A stretch of DNA of 64,000 bases from NCBI GenBank assembly GCA_000309945.1, contig CM001633.1, positions 2,018,292 through 2,082,291 of the forward strand. The letters are read 5' to 3'. Shown piece by piece: positions 38,226 through 46,532 of this stretch (within the stretch, counting starts at the first letter, position 1; every line of letters begins with the position of its first letter). The notes under the pieces are model-generated. The model was given only the letters and a program-made list of their open reading frames with translations. It had not been told where the DNA came from and did not search any database. A program made the translations under genes and the position numbers. The DNA is from Leptolyngbyaceae cyanobacterium JSC-12 (GTDB lineage: Bacteria; Cyanobacteriota; Cyanobacteriia; Leptolyngbyales; Leptolyngbyaceae).

Positions 38226-38953
38226 TCGCCTTGAGGTAGTTCATGCCAGAGGTCGGTCGTTTGGCGCAGGCTACGGAAGTCACCGTTACCCAGAATCAGA
38301 TGATCTAGCAGAGGAATGCCGAGCAATTGGGCACCGGAAAGCAGTTGACGGGTGAGATGAATATCTTCTGGGCTGGGTTCTGTGTTTCCAGATGGATGAT
38401 TGTGGGCAACAATCAGGCGCGTGGCTCCCTGTTTAATCACTTCTCGAAAAATATCGCGAGGATGGGCGAGGGTTTCAGTGGCGGTGCCAATGGTAACGAT
38501 ACGGGTGCCCAAGAGGCGATGCTTTACATCCAGCAGCAGTACTGCAAACCGTTCCTGGGCTTGCCACATGAGGTCGTGGCTGAGAGCGGCAGCCGCGATC
38601 GCCGGATCATCGATAACTGTTTGGTCGGCAGGTCGAGCCTGAAATACCCGTCTCCCTAGTTCGATCGCGGCCAGAATACTTGCCGCTTTCGCCTCGCCAA
38701 CACCCAAAATTTGGGTCAACTCACCTACACTGGTCTCTCGCAAAGCCGCGAGGGGATCTTCTTTTCCATTTCCCAATGTCTGTAGAATGTACTGCCCTAA
38801 TCCTACGGCTGACAGTTTTCCTGGCCCTTGCCCGGTAACTAATAAAATGGCTAACAGTTCTGCAGTAGCAAGGTGGCGTGCACCATAACAAATCAGCCGC
38901 TCCCGTGGGCGTTCGGTTGCAGGCATATCCGCAACCCGCAAAGAATAGGTCAT
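38222..38953 (-). CDS. radC: RadC-family (JAMM motif) protein
   Basis: A 243-residue RadC/YicR-family protein. The N-terminal helix-hairpin-helix region includes [20 protein letters not shown]. The C-terminal JAMM metal motif is complete: [15 protein letters not shown]. The original DNA repair assignment of RadC is disputed and the biochemical activity is unproven. The stop overlaps the convergent 716-residue gene by four bases. Confidence 0.92.
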   Translation of the reverse strand: MTYSLRVADMPATERPRERLICYGARHLATAELLAILLVTGQGPGKLSAVGLGQYILQTLGNGKEDPLAALRETSVGELTQILGVGEAKAASILAAIELGRRVFQARPADQTVIDDPAIAAAALSHDLMWQAQERFAVLLLDVKHRLLGTRIVTIGTATETLAHPRDIFREVIKQGATRLIVAHNHPSGNTEPSPEDIHLTRQLLSGAQLLGIPLLDHLILGNGDFRSLRQTTDLWHELPQGD

Positions 38954-39119
38954 AGATGCACACAGATAACTGCAACAACTAAAGGTATAGTTCTGTTATT
39001 CCCCAAGTACTCAATTAACAAACAAACAAAGAAAATCTCTTACGGGACAAACTGTATTGAACAGGCTAAAGTCTGAATCAAGACTGCTTGCTTCGTCTAT
39101 TGTTTGGTTACCACTTGCC

Positions 39120-40274
39120 ATGCGATCGCCGCTCAACTCATCATCAGACTCGTTAGCTCTGCTTCCAGCCTCTCAACAATTCCTCATCCCGCCGTTTGAG
39201 CGGGTTCGGTTCACAGTGCTATTTATTTTGGCAACAGGATTTGGCTGGTTTCTGATCTGGTTTGGGTTGCGCTCAGTTCAAGATCCTCTCATGCCAGCTC
39301 GTGCAATTGAGCGGGGGGTGCTATCTGCTGTGATCACTGGGTTCGTCTTTGGGGTCGTTGTCAGCGCGATGCAGTGGTTGGTACTGCGTCGCTATTTGGC
39401 ACATTGGCGATGGATTCTCGCTGGGACAGTGGGGTATGTTTTGTTGACTGTGACGCTGGAAGTTGGCTGGGGTTGGATTGGGGTTGTGACCAATTCACAG
39501 GCAGTTGTGCATTGGTTCCAACAGCTTTCTCCAGCTGCAGTGGTGTTTGCGGCTGGCGGGCTGAGAGTATGCCTCACGGCGTTATGTGCAGCTTGGTTAG
39601 GGATGACCCAATGGCTATTTTTGCGGCAATATACGCGCTCAAATTTCTGGTGGGTTGGGGTTCCGTCGATCGCAGTGCTGCTTTCATCCAGCTTTACGTT
39701 TCTCAGTGTGTTGCTGTTGACAGCCGGAGTGAGATTGCCCTTAGCGACAAATGTGCTGGCAGCAGGTATTTTGGGTACCACTCAAGCGATCGCGTTTTGT
39801 GCCTTGAAGAAGAAAACCGTTGATGTGCCCCTGGGTGATTGCACTTCTCCTCTGGTAGTAGCCCCCGAAATTTTGGATTATGGGCTGGTTAAGACTTTGG
39901 CACGACAGCTTCAGCGCCGACTGAATATGGCATGGACCAGCGAACATCTGAATGACGATGCATTAACCTATCTAGTTGGGGTTACCCAGAATGGCGCGAT
40001 CGCTGCTTATACGCCGCTTAACTCCCCAGCAGTTGAACAGCTTGAAGAAATTCCATTGCCAAAACTCACTAATGCTGACCAAGCCAAACGCACTAGCAGT
40101 ACAGAACCCCTGGCTCGCTTTGAAGTCATCTTTCTGCCTTCTGGTAGCTTGCAGGTAAATGCCTGGTTGGGAATTCCGCTAACCTGGATTGCCGTTTCGA
40201 TGATGACGGCGGTGTTAATCCTTAGTGCGATCGCAGCTTACTCAATGCCGCAGTCTTCCCTAAACTTGCAATAA
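39120..40274 (+). CDS. Multi-pass membrane protein, unknown
   Basis: From the ATG at 39120 this is 384 residues; a TTG at 39057 would add 21. About six helices cluster in the first 220 residues, followed by a soluble region with an Asn/Asp/Glu-rich surface (residues about 240-345), and a last helix near the C-terminus (AWLGIPLTWIAVSMMTAVLI). The family is not recognised. It precedes the CpcS-type lyase gene by 42 bases on the same strand, so co-transcription is likely. Confidence 0.65.
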   Translation: MRSPLNSSSDSLALLPASQQFLIPPFERVRFTVLFILATGFGWFLIWFGLRSVQDPLMPARAIERGVLSAVITGFVFGVVVSAMQWLVLRRYLAHWRWILAGTVGYVLLTVTLEVGWGWIGVVTNSQAVVHWFQQLSPAAVVFAAGGLRVCLTALCAAWLGMTQWLFLRQYTRSNFWWVGVPSIAVLLSSSFTFLSVLLLTAGVRLPLATNVLAAGILGTTQAIAFCALKKKTVDVPLGDCTSPLVVAPEILDYGLVKTLARQLQRRLNMAWTSEHLNDDALTYLVGVTQNGAIAAYTPLNSPAVEQLEEIPLPKLTNADQAKRTSSTEPLARFEVIFLPSGSLQVNAWLGIPLTWIAVSMMTAVLILSAIAAYSMPQSSLNLQ

Positions 40275-40316
40275 TGAGAAAATTGACCCAGAGGTTTGCA
40301 AGGCGATTACAACGAA

Positions 40317-40862
40317 ATGGATATAGTAGAGTTTTTTGAATTAAGCAGTGGTAAATGGTTCTCCCAGCGCACTAGCCATCATCTTGCCTTCAAGCAATCA
40401 GAGGCAGGAAAGTCTGATTTAGTGATTGAAATGCTAAGCAAAGCAGACCCAGAAGTGATTAAATTGTGCGAGCAATACAGTATTGATCCAGCAACCGCAC
40501 TTTGTGGTGCCAGGGTTACCTGGGAAGGGACGATGGAATGGGATCAAGAAAAACATGCCGGCTCTACTGTGCTAGTGCCTGTGGCAGATTTAGCAAAACC
40601 TAATGAAGGCAAACTGCTGCGTGAAACCGGCTATGCTGAAAAAGCACCCGTTGCTGGGCGGTATGTGATGGGTAGTGATGAAGCTTTAACACTGATTACT
40701 GAATACGAAACCATGTATTCAGAGGAACGGCTCTGGTTTGCCAGTCCCAATCTTCGCCTGCGAACCAGCATTTTGAAACGGTTTGGTGGTTTTAGTATGG
40801 CATCGTTTTGCTCTGAGATTCGTATGGGTGTTACTAAACCTCAGGAACCAACTACAACCTAA
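40317..40862 (+). CDS. CpcS/CpeS-family phycobiliprotein lyase
   Basis: Attaches bilin chromophores to cysteines of phycobiliproteins. From the ATG at 40317 the sequence begins [20 protein letters not shown], the standard start of the CpcS/CpeS (DUF1001) beta-barrel family, and gives 181 residues. Further family regions are [28 protein letters not shown] and [20 protein letters not shown] at 40296 is rejected because it does not give the conserved start. Whether it is CpcS, CpcU or CpeS cannot be decided from motifs alone. The pcyA gene lies about 1 kb downstream, so bilin synthesis and attachment are clustered. Confidence 0.88.
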   Translation: MDIVEFFELSSGKWFSQRTSHHLAFKQSEAGKSDLVIEMLSKADPEVIKLCEQYSIDPATALCGARVTWEGTMEWDQEKHAGSTVLVPVADLAKPNEGKLLRETGYAEKAPVAGRYVMGSDEALTLITEYETMYSEERLWFASPNLRLRTSILKRFGGFSMASFCSEIRMGVTKPQEPTTT

Positions 40863-40873
40863 CCAGTCATGAG

Positions 40874-41722
40874 CTATCCCAGCTCACTCCGTTGCCCTGG
40901 CTGAACTACTGCCTTGAGTTTATTGTGGAATTCTGATGAATCATCTGTGTCTGGTGTGAACTGATCAATTGATGGATGAGTTGATAGAAACATTAACCAA
41001 TTGGGCTTGTAATATCGGCTGAATTCTAATCGAAATCGTGGATTTAAAGCCCGAACAGCCAGTCCCGAACTGAGTCCAAACACAACCCCCTCCTTAAACT
41101 GCTTAAACTCCTTAAATTCTCGATTCGTCCTTTCTAGGGGAGGTTCAGACTTGCCATTTTTTCCGGAAATCGCAGATGGGGCGATCGCATTGCAGGGTGC
41201 TTCAGGACTACAAACATTGGTTGTTGAAAGCTCACTCGTGCCTGGCTGCCTATGTTCTACAACAGCATTCTCTGGGCAAGTCAGTGCCAGCTTCAGCGAG
41301 GGAATTTCACTCAGTCGCTCAAGCTGAGACGCTGCTCGAACACTAGGTAACTCCAGTAACATCCTGCGGTAAGACAAAGCTGGTTTACATGGAGGGAGAG
41401 GGATTTTGGTAGATGCGGGTTCCGGCGGACGGGGTAGATTACCACAAACTAATCGCTCAAATTCATGATTGAAATGGTAAACCGGATGTCCACGACGCTG
41501 CCAGATATTGAGAATTTGCTCGACAGAAATTGCTTTGTATCGACCTTGATACAATGCTTCAATAATGGCAGTCGGCAACCACTGAGCGGGGTAATAGTCC
41601 AACCAAATATCAACTTGCTGACTCAGGTTGTATTGCCCTAGCTCAAAGCTATAATGCCGCAATAAATCGACTGCCAGGATTGCAGAAGATTGAGATGCGG
41701 AATGGGTATCTGGCTCTGTCAT
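40874..41722 (-). CDS. Cyanobacterial protein of unknown function
   Basis: A 282-residue soluble protein. The N-terminal 100 residues have a compact helical domain (YNLSQQVDIWLDYYPAQWLP, then VEQILNIWQRRGHPVYHFNHE). The middle is low-complexity and Pro/Ser-rich. The C-terminal part includes LNPRFRLEFSRYYKPNW. No motif is recognised. It lies on the minus strand between cpcS-type lyase and pcyA, both on the + strand. Confidence 0.65.
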   Translation of the reverse strand: MTEPDTHSASQSSAILAVDLLRHYSFELGQYNLSQQVDIWLDYYPAQWLPTAIIEALYQGRYKAISVEQILNIWQRRGHPVYHFNHEFERLVCGNLPRPPEPASTKIPLPPCKPALSYRRMLLELPSVRAASQLERLSEIPSLKLALTCPENAVVEHRQPGTSELSTTNVCSPEAPCNAIAPSAISGKNGKSEPPLERTNREFKEFKQFKEGVVFGLSSGLAVRALNPRFRLEFSRYYKPNWLMFLSTHPSIDQFTPDTDDSSEFHNKLKAVVQPGQRSELG

Positions 41723-41945
41723 AAGCCGCTGTGGCAGCAGGAATGGGGGTGGTATAGAACCCTAAGCAGATTGCAAAACCTCATTGCAGATGTCTCAAGT
41801 GTAATCGAAGATTTGATAGCCTTACCTAATGACTCATTAAAGGGGTGTTCGAGATTGAAACGGGGAGTTTGTAATACTAAACTCAGAATTCAGCGATCGC
41901 ATCTTGATTATGGGTCTAATTTATCTACGGTGACCTTTTGATTTC

Positions 41946-42674
41946 ATGCCTACATCTACGCTACGAGCGCAACTTCATCCGGCGATTCGCCAACTGGCAA
42001 ACACCATCGAATCAGTCTGGCAACAGTACCTGGAACTTTCTCCCTATCCACTTCCGGCTGAACTAGGCTACGTTGAAGGTCGGCTGGAAGGAGAACGCCT
42101 GACGATTGAGAATTGCTGCTATCAAACGCCTCAGTTTCGTAAGTTGCATCTCGAATTGGCAAAAGTTGGAACAGCACTGGATATTTTGCACTGCGTCATG
42201 TTTCCCCAGCCAGACTATGCCCTGCCCATGTTTGGAACCGACTTGGTGGGAGGACGCGGGCAGATTAGCGCTGCAATCGCCGACCTCTCTCCAACCAGCC
42301 GCGATCGCAGCTTGCCAGAAGGTTACCAAACTCAGTTACAGCAACTTCCTGCGACCACCTTTTCCCAACCTCGTGAGTTGCCACCCTGGGGTGATATTTT
42401 CTCCAGTTTTTGTCTGTTTATTCGTCCCACTGGGGCAGAGGAAGAAGCGGCGTTTGTCACACGAGTCAAAGAGTTTTTAGAAATTCACTGCCAGCAGGCA
42501 ATCGCTACAACTCCCACCCCTAACCATCGCACCGAGATCCTGGCAGGGCAGAAGTACTACTGCACTAAACAACAACAAAACGACAAAACTCGTCGGGTGC
42601 TGGAAAAGACATTTGGCGAAGCCTGGGCAAATCACTACATGACAAGTGTGTTATTTGATGTGGTTGAAGAATAG
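41946..42674 (+). CDS. pcyA: Phycocyanobilin:ferredoxin oxidoreductase
   Basis: Reduces biliverdin IX-alpha to phycocyanobilin with ferredoxin, providing the phycobilisome and phytochrome chromophore. The 242-residue length is right for PcyA. Catalytic His82 (in [11 protein letters not shown]) and Asp99 (in [10 protein letters not shown]) correspond to His88 and Asp105 of the Synechocystis enzyme, with the intervening Glu region also present. The following AAIADLSP is also conserved. It lies close to a CpcS-type lyase. Confidence 0.96.
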   Translation: MPTSTLRAQLHPAIRQLANTIESVWQQYLELSPYPLPAELGYVEGRLEGERLTIENCCYQTPQFRKLHLELAKVGTALDILHCVMFPQPDYALPMFGTDLVGGRGQISAAIADLSPTSRDRSLPEGYQTQLQQLPATTFSQPRELPPWGDIFSSFCLFIRPTGAEEEAAFVTRVKEFLEIHCQQAIATTPTPNHRTEILAGQKYYCTKQQQNDKTRRVLEKTFGEAWANHYMTSVLFDVVEE

Positions 42675-42707
42675 CAGTATTCACTGTGTAAAGGATCTGA
42701 GGTGCTT

Positions 42708-43199
42708 ATGGTTAGATTTGACAAACTTCCATCCTGGTCGTCTAACCCGCACGAACACTACGTGCCTATTCTCTATGAAGGGGAGATTGTTGGATTTTGC
42801 CAACCAACCTATGTAGCTCGGATTCTAGCCACGCTAAACGACGATGAAAAACTGCGGAAGGCATTAAAGCTAGCCTGTTATGACTTGATTTCGCGGGCAG
42901 GGGGCAACCGGACTGAAGTGGAAGACCTGGTACAAAAATATTTAGCGAGAGTTACCCGCCCCAAGCAGGGGACTGCCGCGATCGCCCATTATCTAAGAGA
43001 ACGCCAAGCCGAATTAGACCTGACTGAGGGAGAGTTTACAAAATTTTGCTACACCTTTCGCCTTGCAGCATCAGATCTTGCCAAGATTTACAACGGTGAG
43101 GAACTGGAAAGTCGCCTGCTGATACCACTTTCGCGAATTTTAGGCATGACTGTTGATGAATTGATTGCGGTATGGCAAGGGTCTGAAAGTGAGATGTGA
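42708..43199 (+). CDS. Unknown protein with possible helix-turn-helix region
   Basis: From the ATG at 42708 (five bases after GAGG) this is 163 residues; a GTG at 42702 is possible. The N-terminal half is compact (PSWSSNPHEHYVPILYEGEIVGFC), the C-terminal half is helical with LREQ-like basic runs and LGMTVDELIAVWQ at the end, reminiscent of a Cro/XRE-type domain. It is 33 bases after pcyA, so the two are probably one transcript. No known function. Confidence 0.6.
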   Translation: MVRFDKLPSWSSNPHEHYVPILYEGEIVGFCQPTYVARILATLNDDEKLRKALKLACYDLISRAGGNRTEVEDLVQKYLARVTRPKQGTAAIAHYLRERQAELDLTEGEFTKFCYTFRLAASDLAKIYNGEELESRLLIPLSRILGMTVDELIAVWQGSESEM

Positions 43200-43293
43200 A
43201 CCAAACTTTAACCTGAAGCCAACCTGCTAATTAACTTCCCTTGAGATGGGAGATGTAGTCTAGCCTACATCGCTCCATATTGGACTAGCTACT

Positions 43294-43911
43294 ATGCTTC
43301 AAACAACTGCTCCAAAGGTGCCCCCCCAGCGCGATCTGCGCAACTTTCTTGAGGAGCTTTACCAAGGAAGACATTTACAGGCGTTTCGTGCTGGACAGAC
43401 CATTCCCTTAAATCCTCAAGATATCTGGATTGTTTGCCGGGGCGTTGTTCAACTCAGCACACTCTACCCCAATGGGGATGAAGCGTTGCTGGGATTAGCC
43501 TGTTCCTCCATGCCGTTTGGGTTACCATTATCGCTAATTTATCCCTACCAGGCGGTCGCGCTATCGGATGTGGATCTGATGTGCCTCACCCTGACGGAAG
43601 TGCAGCAATCCCCTGATCTAAGCCAGGAGATTTTTCAACATCTGACTCGGCGGTTACGGCAAGCAGAAGCCATGCTGGCAATGGCGGGTTGTCGGCGGGT
43701 GGAAGAACGGCTACGACAACTGCTACTCCTACTACAAATGGAAATTGGGCAACCCACTGTGGAAGGAACTCGCCTCAATGTGCGCCTCACTCATCAACAT
43801 TTAGCTAGCGCGATTGGGACCACTCGCGTCACTGTCACTCGCCTACTTGGCAAACTTAAGGAGGAAGGCTGGCTTCGGCTCGACAAAGACCGACACATTG
43901 TCCTACTCTAG
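43294..43911 (+). CDS. Crp/Fnr-family transcriptional regulator
   Basis: A 205-residue regulator. The N-terminal cNMP-type beta barrel (residues about 15-110) has a compact form with PNGDEALLGLACSS. The C-terminal winged helix includes NVRLTHQHLASAIGTTRVTVTRLLGKLKEEGWL, the Crp DNA-recognition helix. The cyclic-nucleotide phosphate-binding signature is not clear, so the ligand may differ from cAMP. It converges with the OmpR-family regulator gene. Confidence 0.88.
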   Translation: MLQTTAPKVPPQRDLRNFLEELYQGRHLQAFRAGQTIPLNPQDIWIVCRGVVQLSTLYPNGDEALLGLACSSMPFGLPLSLIYPYQAVALSDVDLMCLTLTEVQQSPDLSQEIFQHLTRRLRQAEAMLAMAGCRRVEERLRQLLLLLQMEIGQPTVEGTRLNVRLTHQHLASAIGTTRVTVTRLLGKLKEEGWLRLDKDRHIVLL

Positions 43912-43920
43912 TTACTCAAC

Positions 43921-44616
43921 TCAAGTTCCTTCAGGTTTGCTAGGCACAGCAAATCGGTAGCCCTTCCCATACACGGTGCTAATTAACGGCACCTCCCCGA
44001 CGGCTTCAATTTTGCGCCGTAGTAGCCGAATTTGGGCGGCAAGGGCATTACTGGTTGGCTTTGTCTCGTCGCCCCACAAGTGTTGATGAATTTGCTCATG
44101 GGTCAGCAATTGATTGGGATAGCGCATTAGATATTCCAGCAGTTGTGCTTCCTTCTCCGAGAGTTCGATTTCGTGTCCAGCCCGGTAGGCAAGTTGGTTG
44201 GCAATGTCTAGCTCTAGATCACCCACACTCAGCCGTTTAGCAGGAGGCTCCAGAGTGGAAGGACGACGCAACAGGGCACGCACTCGTGCCAGTAGTTCCC
44301 GTAACTCAAACGGTTTGACCAGGTAATCGTCAGCTCCAGCATCTAAGCCTTGAACTCGATCGTCAACGGTATCTTTTGCAGTGAGAAACAGCACTGGGGT
44401 CGTGTTGCCCTGCGATCGCAACTGTTGACAAATTTCTAGCCCCGACTGGTGCGGCATCATCCAATCCAGAATGAGCAGGTCATACCGTTGTTGGGTGGCT
44501 AACTGACTACCGCGATCGCCATCATATGCCACATCCACCTCGTAGCCCTCACGAGTCAAAATGCGACTAAGGGGATCGACCATTTCAGCTTCATCGTCTA
44601 CTAAAAGAATACGCAT
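43921..44616 (-). CDS. OmpR-family response regulator, RppA-like
   Basis: A 231-residue response regulator. The receiver has phosphoacceptor Asp51 in LLILDWMMPHQSG and the lysine in DYLVKPFELRE. The DNA-binding winged helix covers the C-terminal 100 residues (ELSEKEAQLLEYLMRYPNQLLT, AQIRLLRRKIE, YGKGYRF). The whole pattern is close to cyanobacterial RppA, which pairs with kinase RppB; no kinase is encoded next to it. The name RppA is a recall and not verified. Confidence 0.9.
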   Translation of the reverse strand: MRILLVDDEAEMVDPLSRILTREGYEVDVAYDGDRGSQLATQQRYDLLILDWMMPHQSGLEICQQLRSQGNTTPVLFLTAKDTVDDRVQGLDAGADDYLVKPFELRELLARVRALLRRPSTLEPPAKRLSVGDLELDIANQLAYRAGHEIELSEKEAQLLEYLMRYPNQLLTHEQIHQHLWGDETKPTSNALAAQIRLLRRKIEAVGEVPLISTVYGKGYRFAVPSKPEGT

Positions 44617-44708
44617 GAAATTTTTGGATTAAAAATTGGCGATTGTAGAACCAAGCATTCAATCAGTTGCTCATCTACAATCTAGGATCACTACTCTAAG
44701 AATCTCTC

Positions 44709-45371
44709 ATGATTACTGTTGCATTGCCTAAAGGTGCTCTTCTCAAAGACACCATTCACCTATTCCAGGCTATCGGGCTAGACTTTAGCGCCTTTTTAGA
44801 CTCATCCAATCGGCAACTCCAGATCACAGATCCTACTAGAACGGCAAAAGCCCTACTTGTACGTGCTCAGGATGTGCCTGTGTATGTGGAATATGGACAG
44901 GCGCAACTTGGAGTTGTGGGCTATGACGTGTTACGCGAAAAAGCCTCTCAAGTGGCTCATTTGGTAGACCTAGAGTTTGGCAAATGCCGTATGTCTGTCG
45001 CAGTGAAGGAGTCAAGTCCTTATCGTTCTGCCTTAGAACTTCCCCTTTATGGACGGGTTGCTTCCAAGTTTGTGCACTGTGCCCGCGAATATTTTGATGC
45101 CCTCGATCTACCTGTGGAAATTGTGCCCCTGTACGGCTCGGTGGAGTTGGGACCAATCACTGGGATGTCAGAAGCGATAGTGGATTTAGTTTCCACTGGG
45201 CGCACTCTGCGAGAAAACGGCTTAGTGGAAATTGAGGTGTTGTTTGAAAGCACCGCCCGACTTATTGCCCATCCCCTAAGTTATCGATTGAATATGAATG
45301 GACTGAACCAGTGGATTGAGCGGGTGCGATCGCAGATTCTGGAATTAGCACAGGTAGGGGAGAGGAGATAA
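44709..45371 (+). CDS. hisG: ATP phosphoribosyltransferase, short form
   Basis: First step of histidine synthesis. The 220-residue length is the short HisG form, which needs HisZ as a regulatory subunit; hisZ is not in this window. Motifs include [25 protein letters not shown] and [14 protein letters not shown] (the PRPP-binding loop). It lies divergently from the RppA-like gene, 92 bases apart. Confidence 0.96.
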   Translation: MITVALPKGALLKDTIHLFQAIGLDFSAFLDSSNRQLQITDPTRTAKALLVRAQDVPVYVEYGQAQLGVVGYDVLREKASQVAHLVDLEFGKCRMSVAVKESSPYRSALELPLYGRVASKFVHCAREYFDALDLPVEIVPLYGSVELGPITGMSEAIVDLVSTGRTLRENGLVEIEVLFESTARLIAHPLSYRLNMNGLNQWIERVRSQILELAQVGERR

Positions 45372-45380
45372 GAGTCAGGA

Positions 45381-45409
45381 GGATTTGAGATTGCCGATTT
45401 TAGATTGGA
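45381..45409 (+). repeat. Inverted-orientation AATC heptamer tract
   Basis: GATT occurs at 45382, 45389, 45396 and 45403, exactly seven bases apart. This is the reverse complement of the AATC heptamers at 15771-15791 and 31828-31861. It is followed by about 100 bases of pyrimidine-rich sequence (to about 45517). Confidence 0.5.
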
Positions 45410-45500
45410 AGAATTTCCCTATCTCCTATCCCCTATTCCAAATCACCAATTCCCCCATTTCCTCCTCCCCTACCCCTATTTCTCCCTGTCCTCCATTCTC

Positions 45501-45758
45501 CTATTCCGGCATTACATACCGAGTCAAAATGCTCATCACTTCTCCAGAGTTGGGAGCTGGTAATAACGGACTCCATTCTCTGACTTCGGCAAACCTCAGC
45601 CGATGGAGGGTTTGAATTGTCCCCGTTACACCGCGTCGAGAGCCAATAATCAAAATTCGTAACGACTCGCGATCGCTGGGAGGCGTCTCAATCGGCATCT
45701 CAACCGGATTCGAAGCAGACATAGATTCGCTGGCAAACATCAAAAAATTCTTAGGCAT
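45501..45758 (-). CDS. Small cyanobacterial protein, unknown
   Basis: From the ATG at 45758, behind AAGGTGG, this is 85 residues. An upstream frame to 45839 is Cys-rich and lacks a ribosome site, so I reject it. The visible core is SLRILIIGSRRGVTGTIQTLHRLRFAEVREWSPLLP. No domain is recognised. The gene is downstream of hisG on the opposite strand. Confidence 0.6.
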   Translation of the reverse strand: MPKNFLMFASESMSASNPVEMPIETPPSDRESLRILIIGSRRGVTGTIQTLHRLRFAEVREWSPLLPAPNSGEVMSILTRYVMPE

Positions 45759-45916
45759 GATCCACCTTAATAACTCACAACTAAAAAAATGAACGGCATC
45801 CAAACGACAACAGCAATCAGCCAGCGCCAGCTTGATCAATAATCATTGTCAATCTCGATGCTGACAATTTACACGGTAAAGGATTATCTTGTCAATCTGT
45901 TAGTGCCGTGATGAAT

Positions 45917-46399
45917 TCAGTCGGCTTCGTAGGTAAAATTAGCTTTTTCTGCAACCAGCGTTAGATACTTGGAAGAGGCCCGAGTTGGAGCATAAAGTCC
46001 TTTCTCCCATTCACTCACAGTTTGTTGACGCACTCCCAATTCTTTAGCAAGCTCTGCCTGGGTCATGTTCATGTGTTGCCGCAATGCCCGAATCAATTCA
46101 CTATCCCACTGCACCACATCGCCAATTCGCTGTGCTTTGTAGACACTGGGGGGTTTATGAAAGGTGACCTGTTCGGTCGCTAAATCTATAGCTTTCACTG
46201 TAAAACCAGCTTGCATCCAGGCAGAGGCTTGCAATGCTCCTTTGCTGCGATTACTCCACCAAGCACGATTGGTACGGGCAGAGGCGGGCAAAGTAGAGCC
46301 GATCAGCGCTTCAATGTCGGTAAAGGTCAGCGTCACAGGCGATTGCTCACTGCGGCTTAAATAATCATGCAATGCCTGATACTTACTCCCACCCTTCAT
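45917..46399 (-). CDS. DUF7662-like domain plus XRE-type HTH regulator
   Basis: From ATG 46399 (behind GGTGGG) this is 160 residues. The N-terminal half (SKYQALHDYLSRSEQSPVTL, then LPASARTNRAWWSNRSKG) resembles the DUF7662 family. The C-terminal half is a helix-turn-helix of the XRE type (LRQHMNMTQAELAKELGVRQ, then QTVSEWEKGLYAP). Longer starts use TTG and are less likely. It probably binds DNA; the target is unknown. No toxin gene is beside it. Confidence 0.75.
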   Translation of the reverse strand: MKGGSKYQALHDYLSRSEQSPVTLTFTDIEALIGSTLPASARTNRAWWSNRSKGALQASAWMQAGFTVKAIDLATEQVTFHKPPSVYKAQRIGDVVQWDSELIRALRQHMNMTQAELAKELGVRQQTVSEWEKGLYAPTRASSKYLTLVAEKANFTYEAD

Positions 46400-46532
46400 A
46401 ACTATCCCACCCAACAATCATCAGTCTGGAGCGATCGTCAATATCATTTCAAACAAAGCAGCACGCTCATTATAAATGCCTCTTAGATCCGGCAAAATGG
46501 TCGGGTAGCTTCTCAACGCCCTCCTCCCATCC

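Noticed and set aside
40874-41722. DnaD/primosome-like protein
   Set aside because: The helical N-terminus gives only a vague resemblance; no specific motif supports it.
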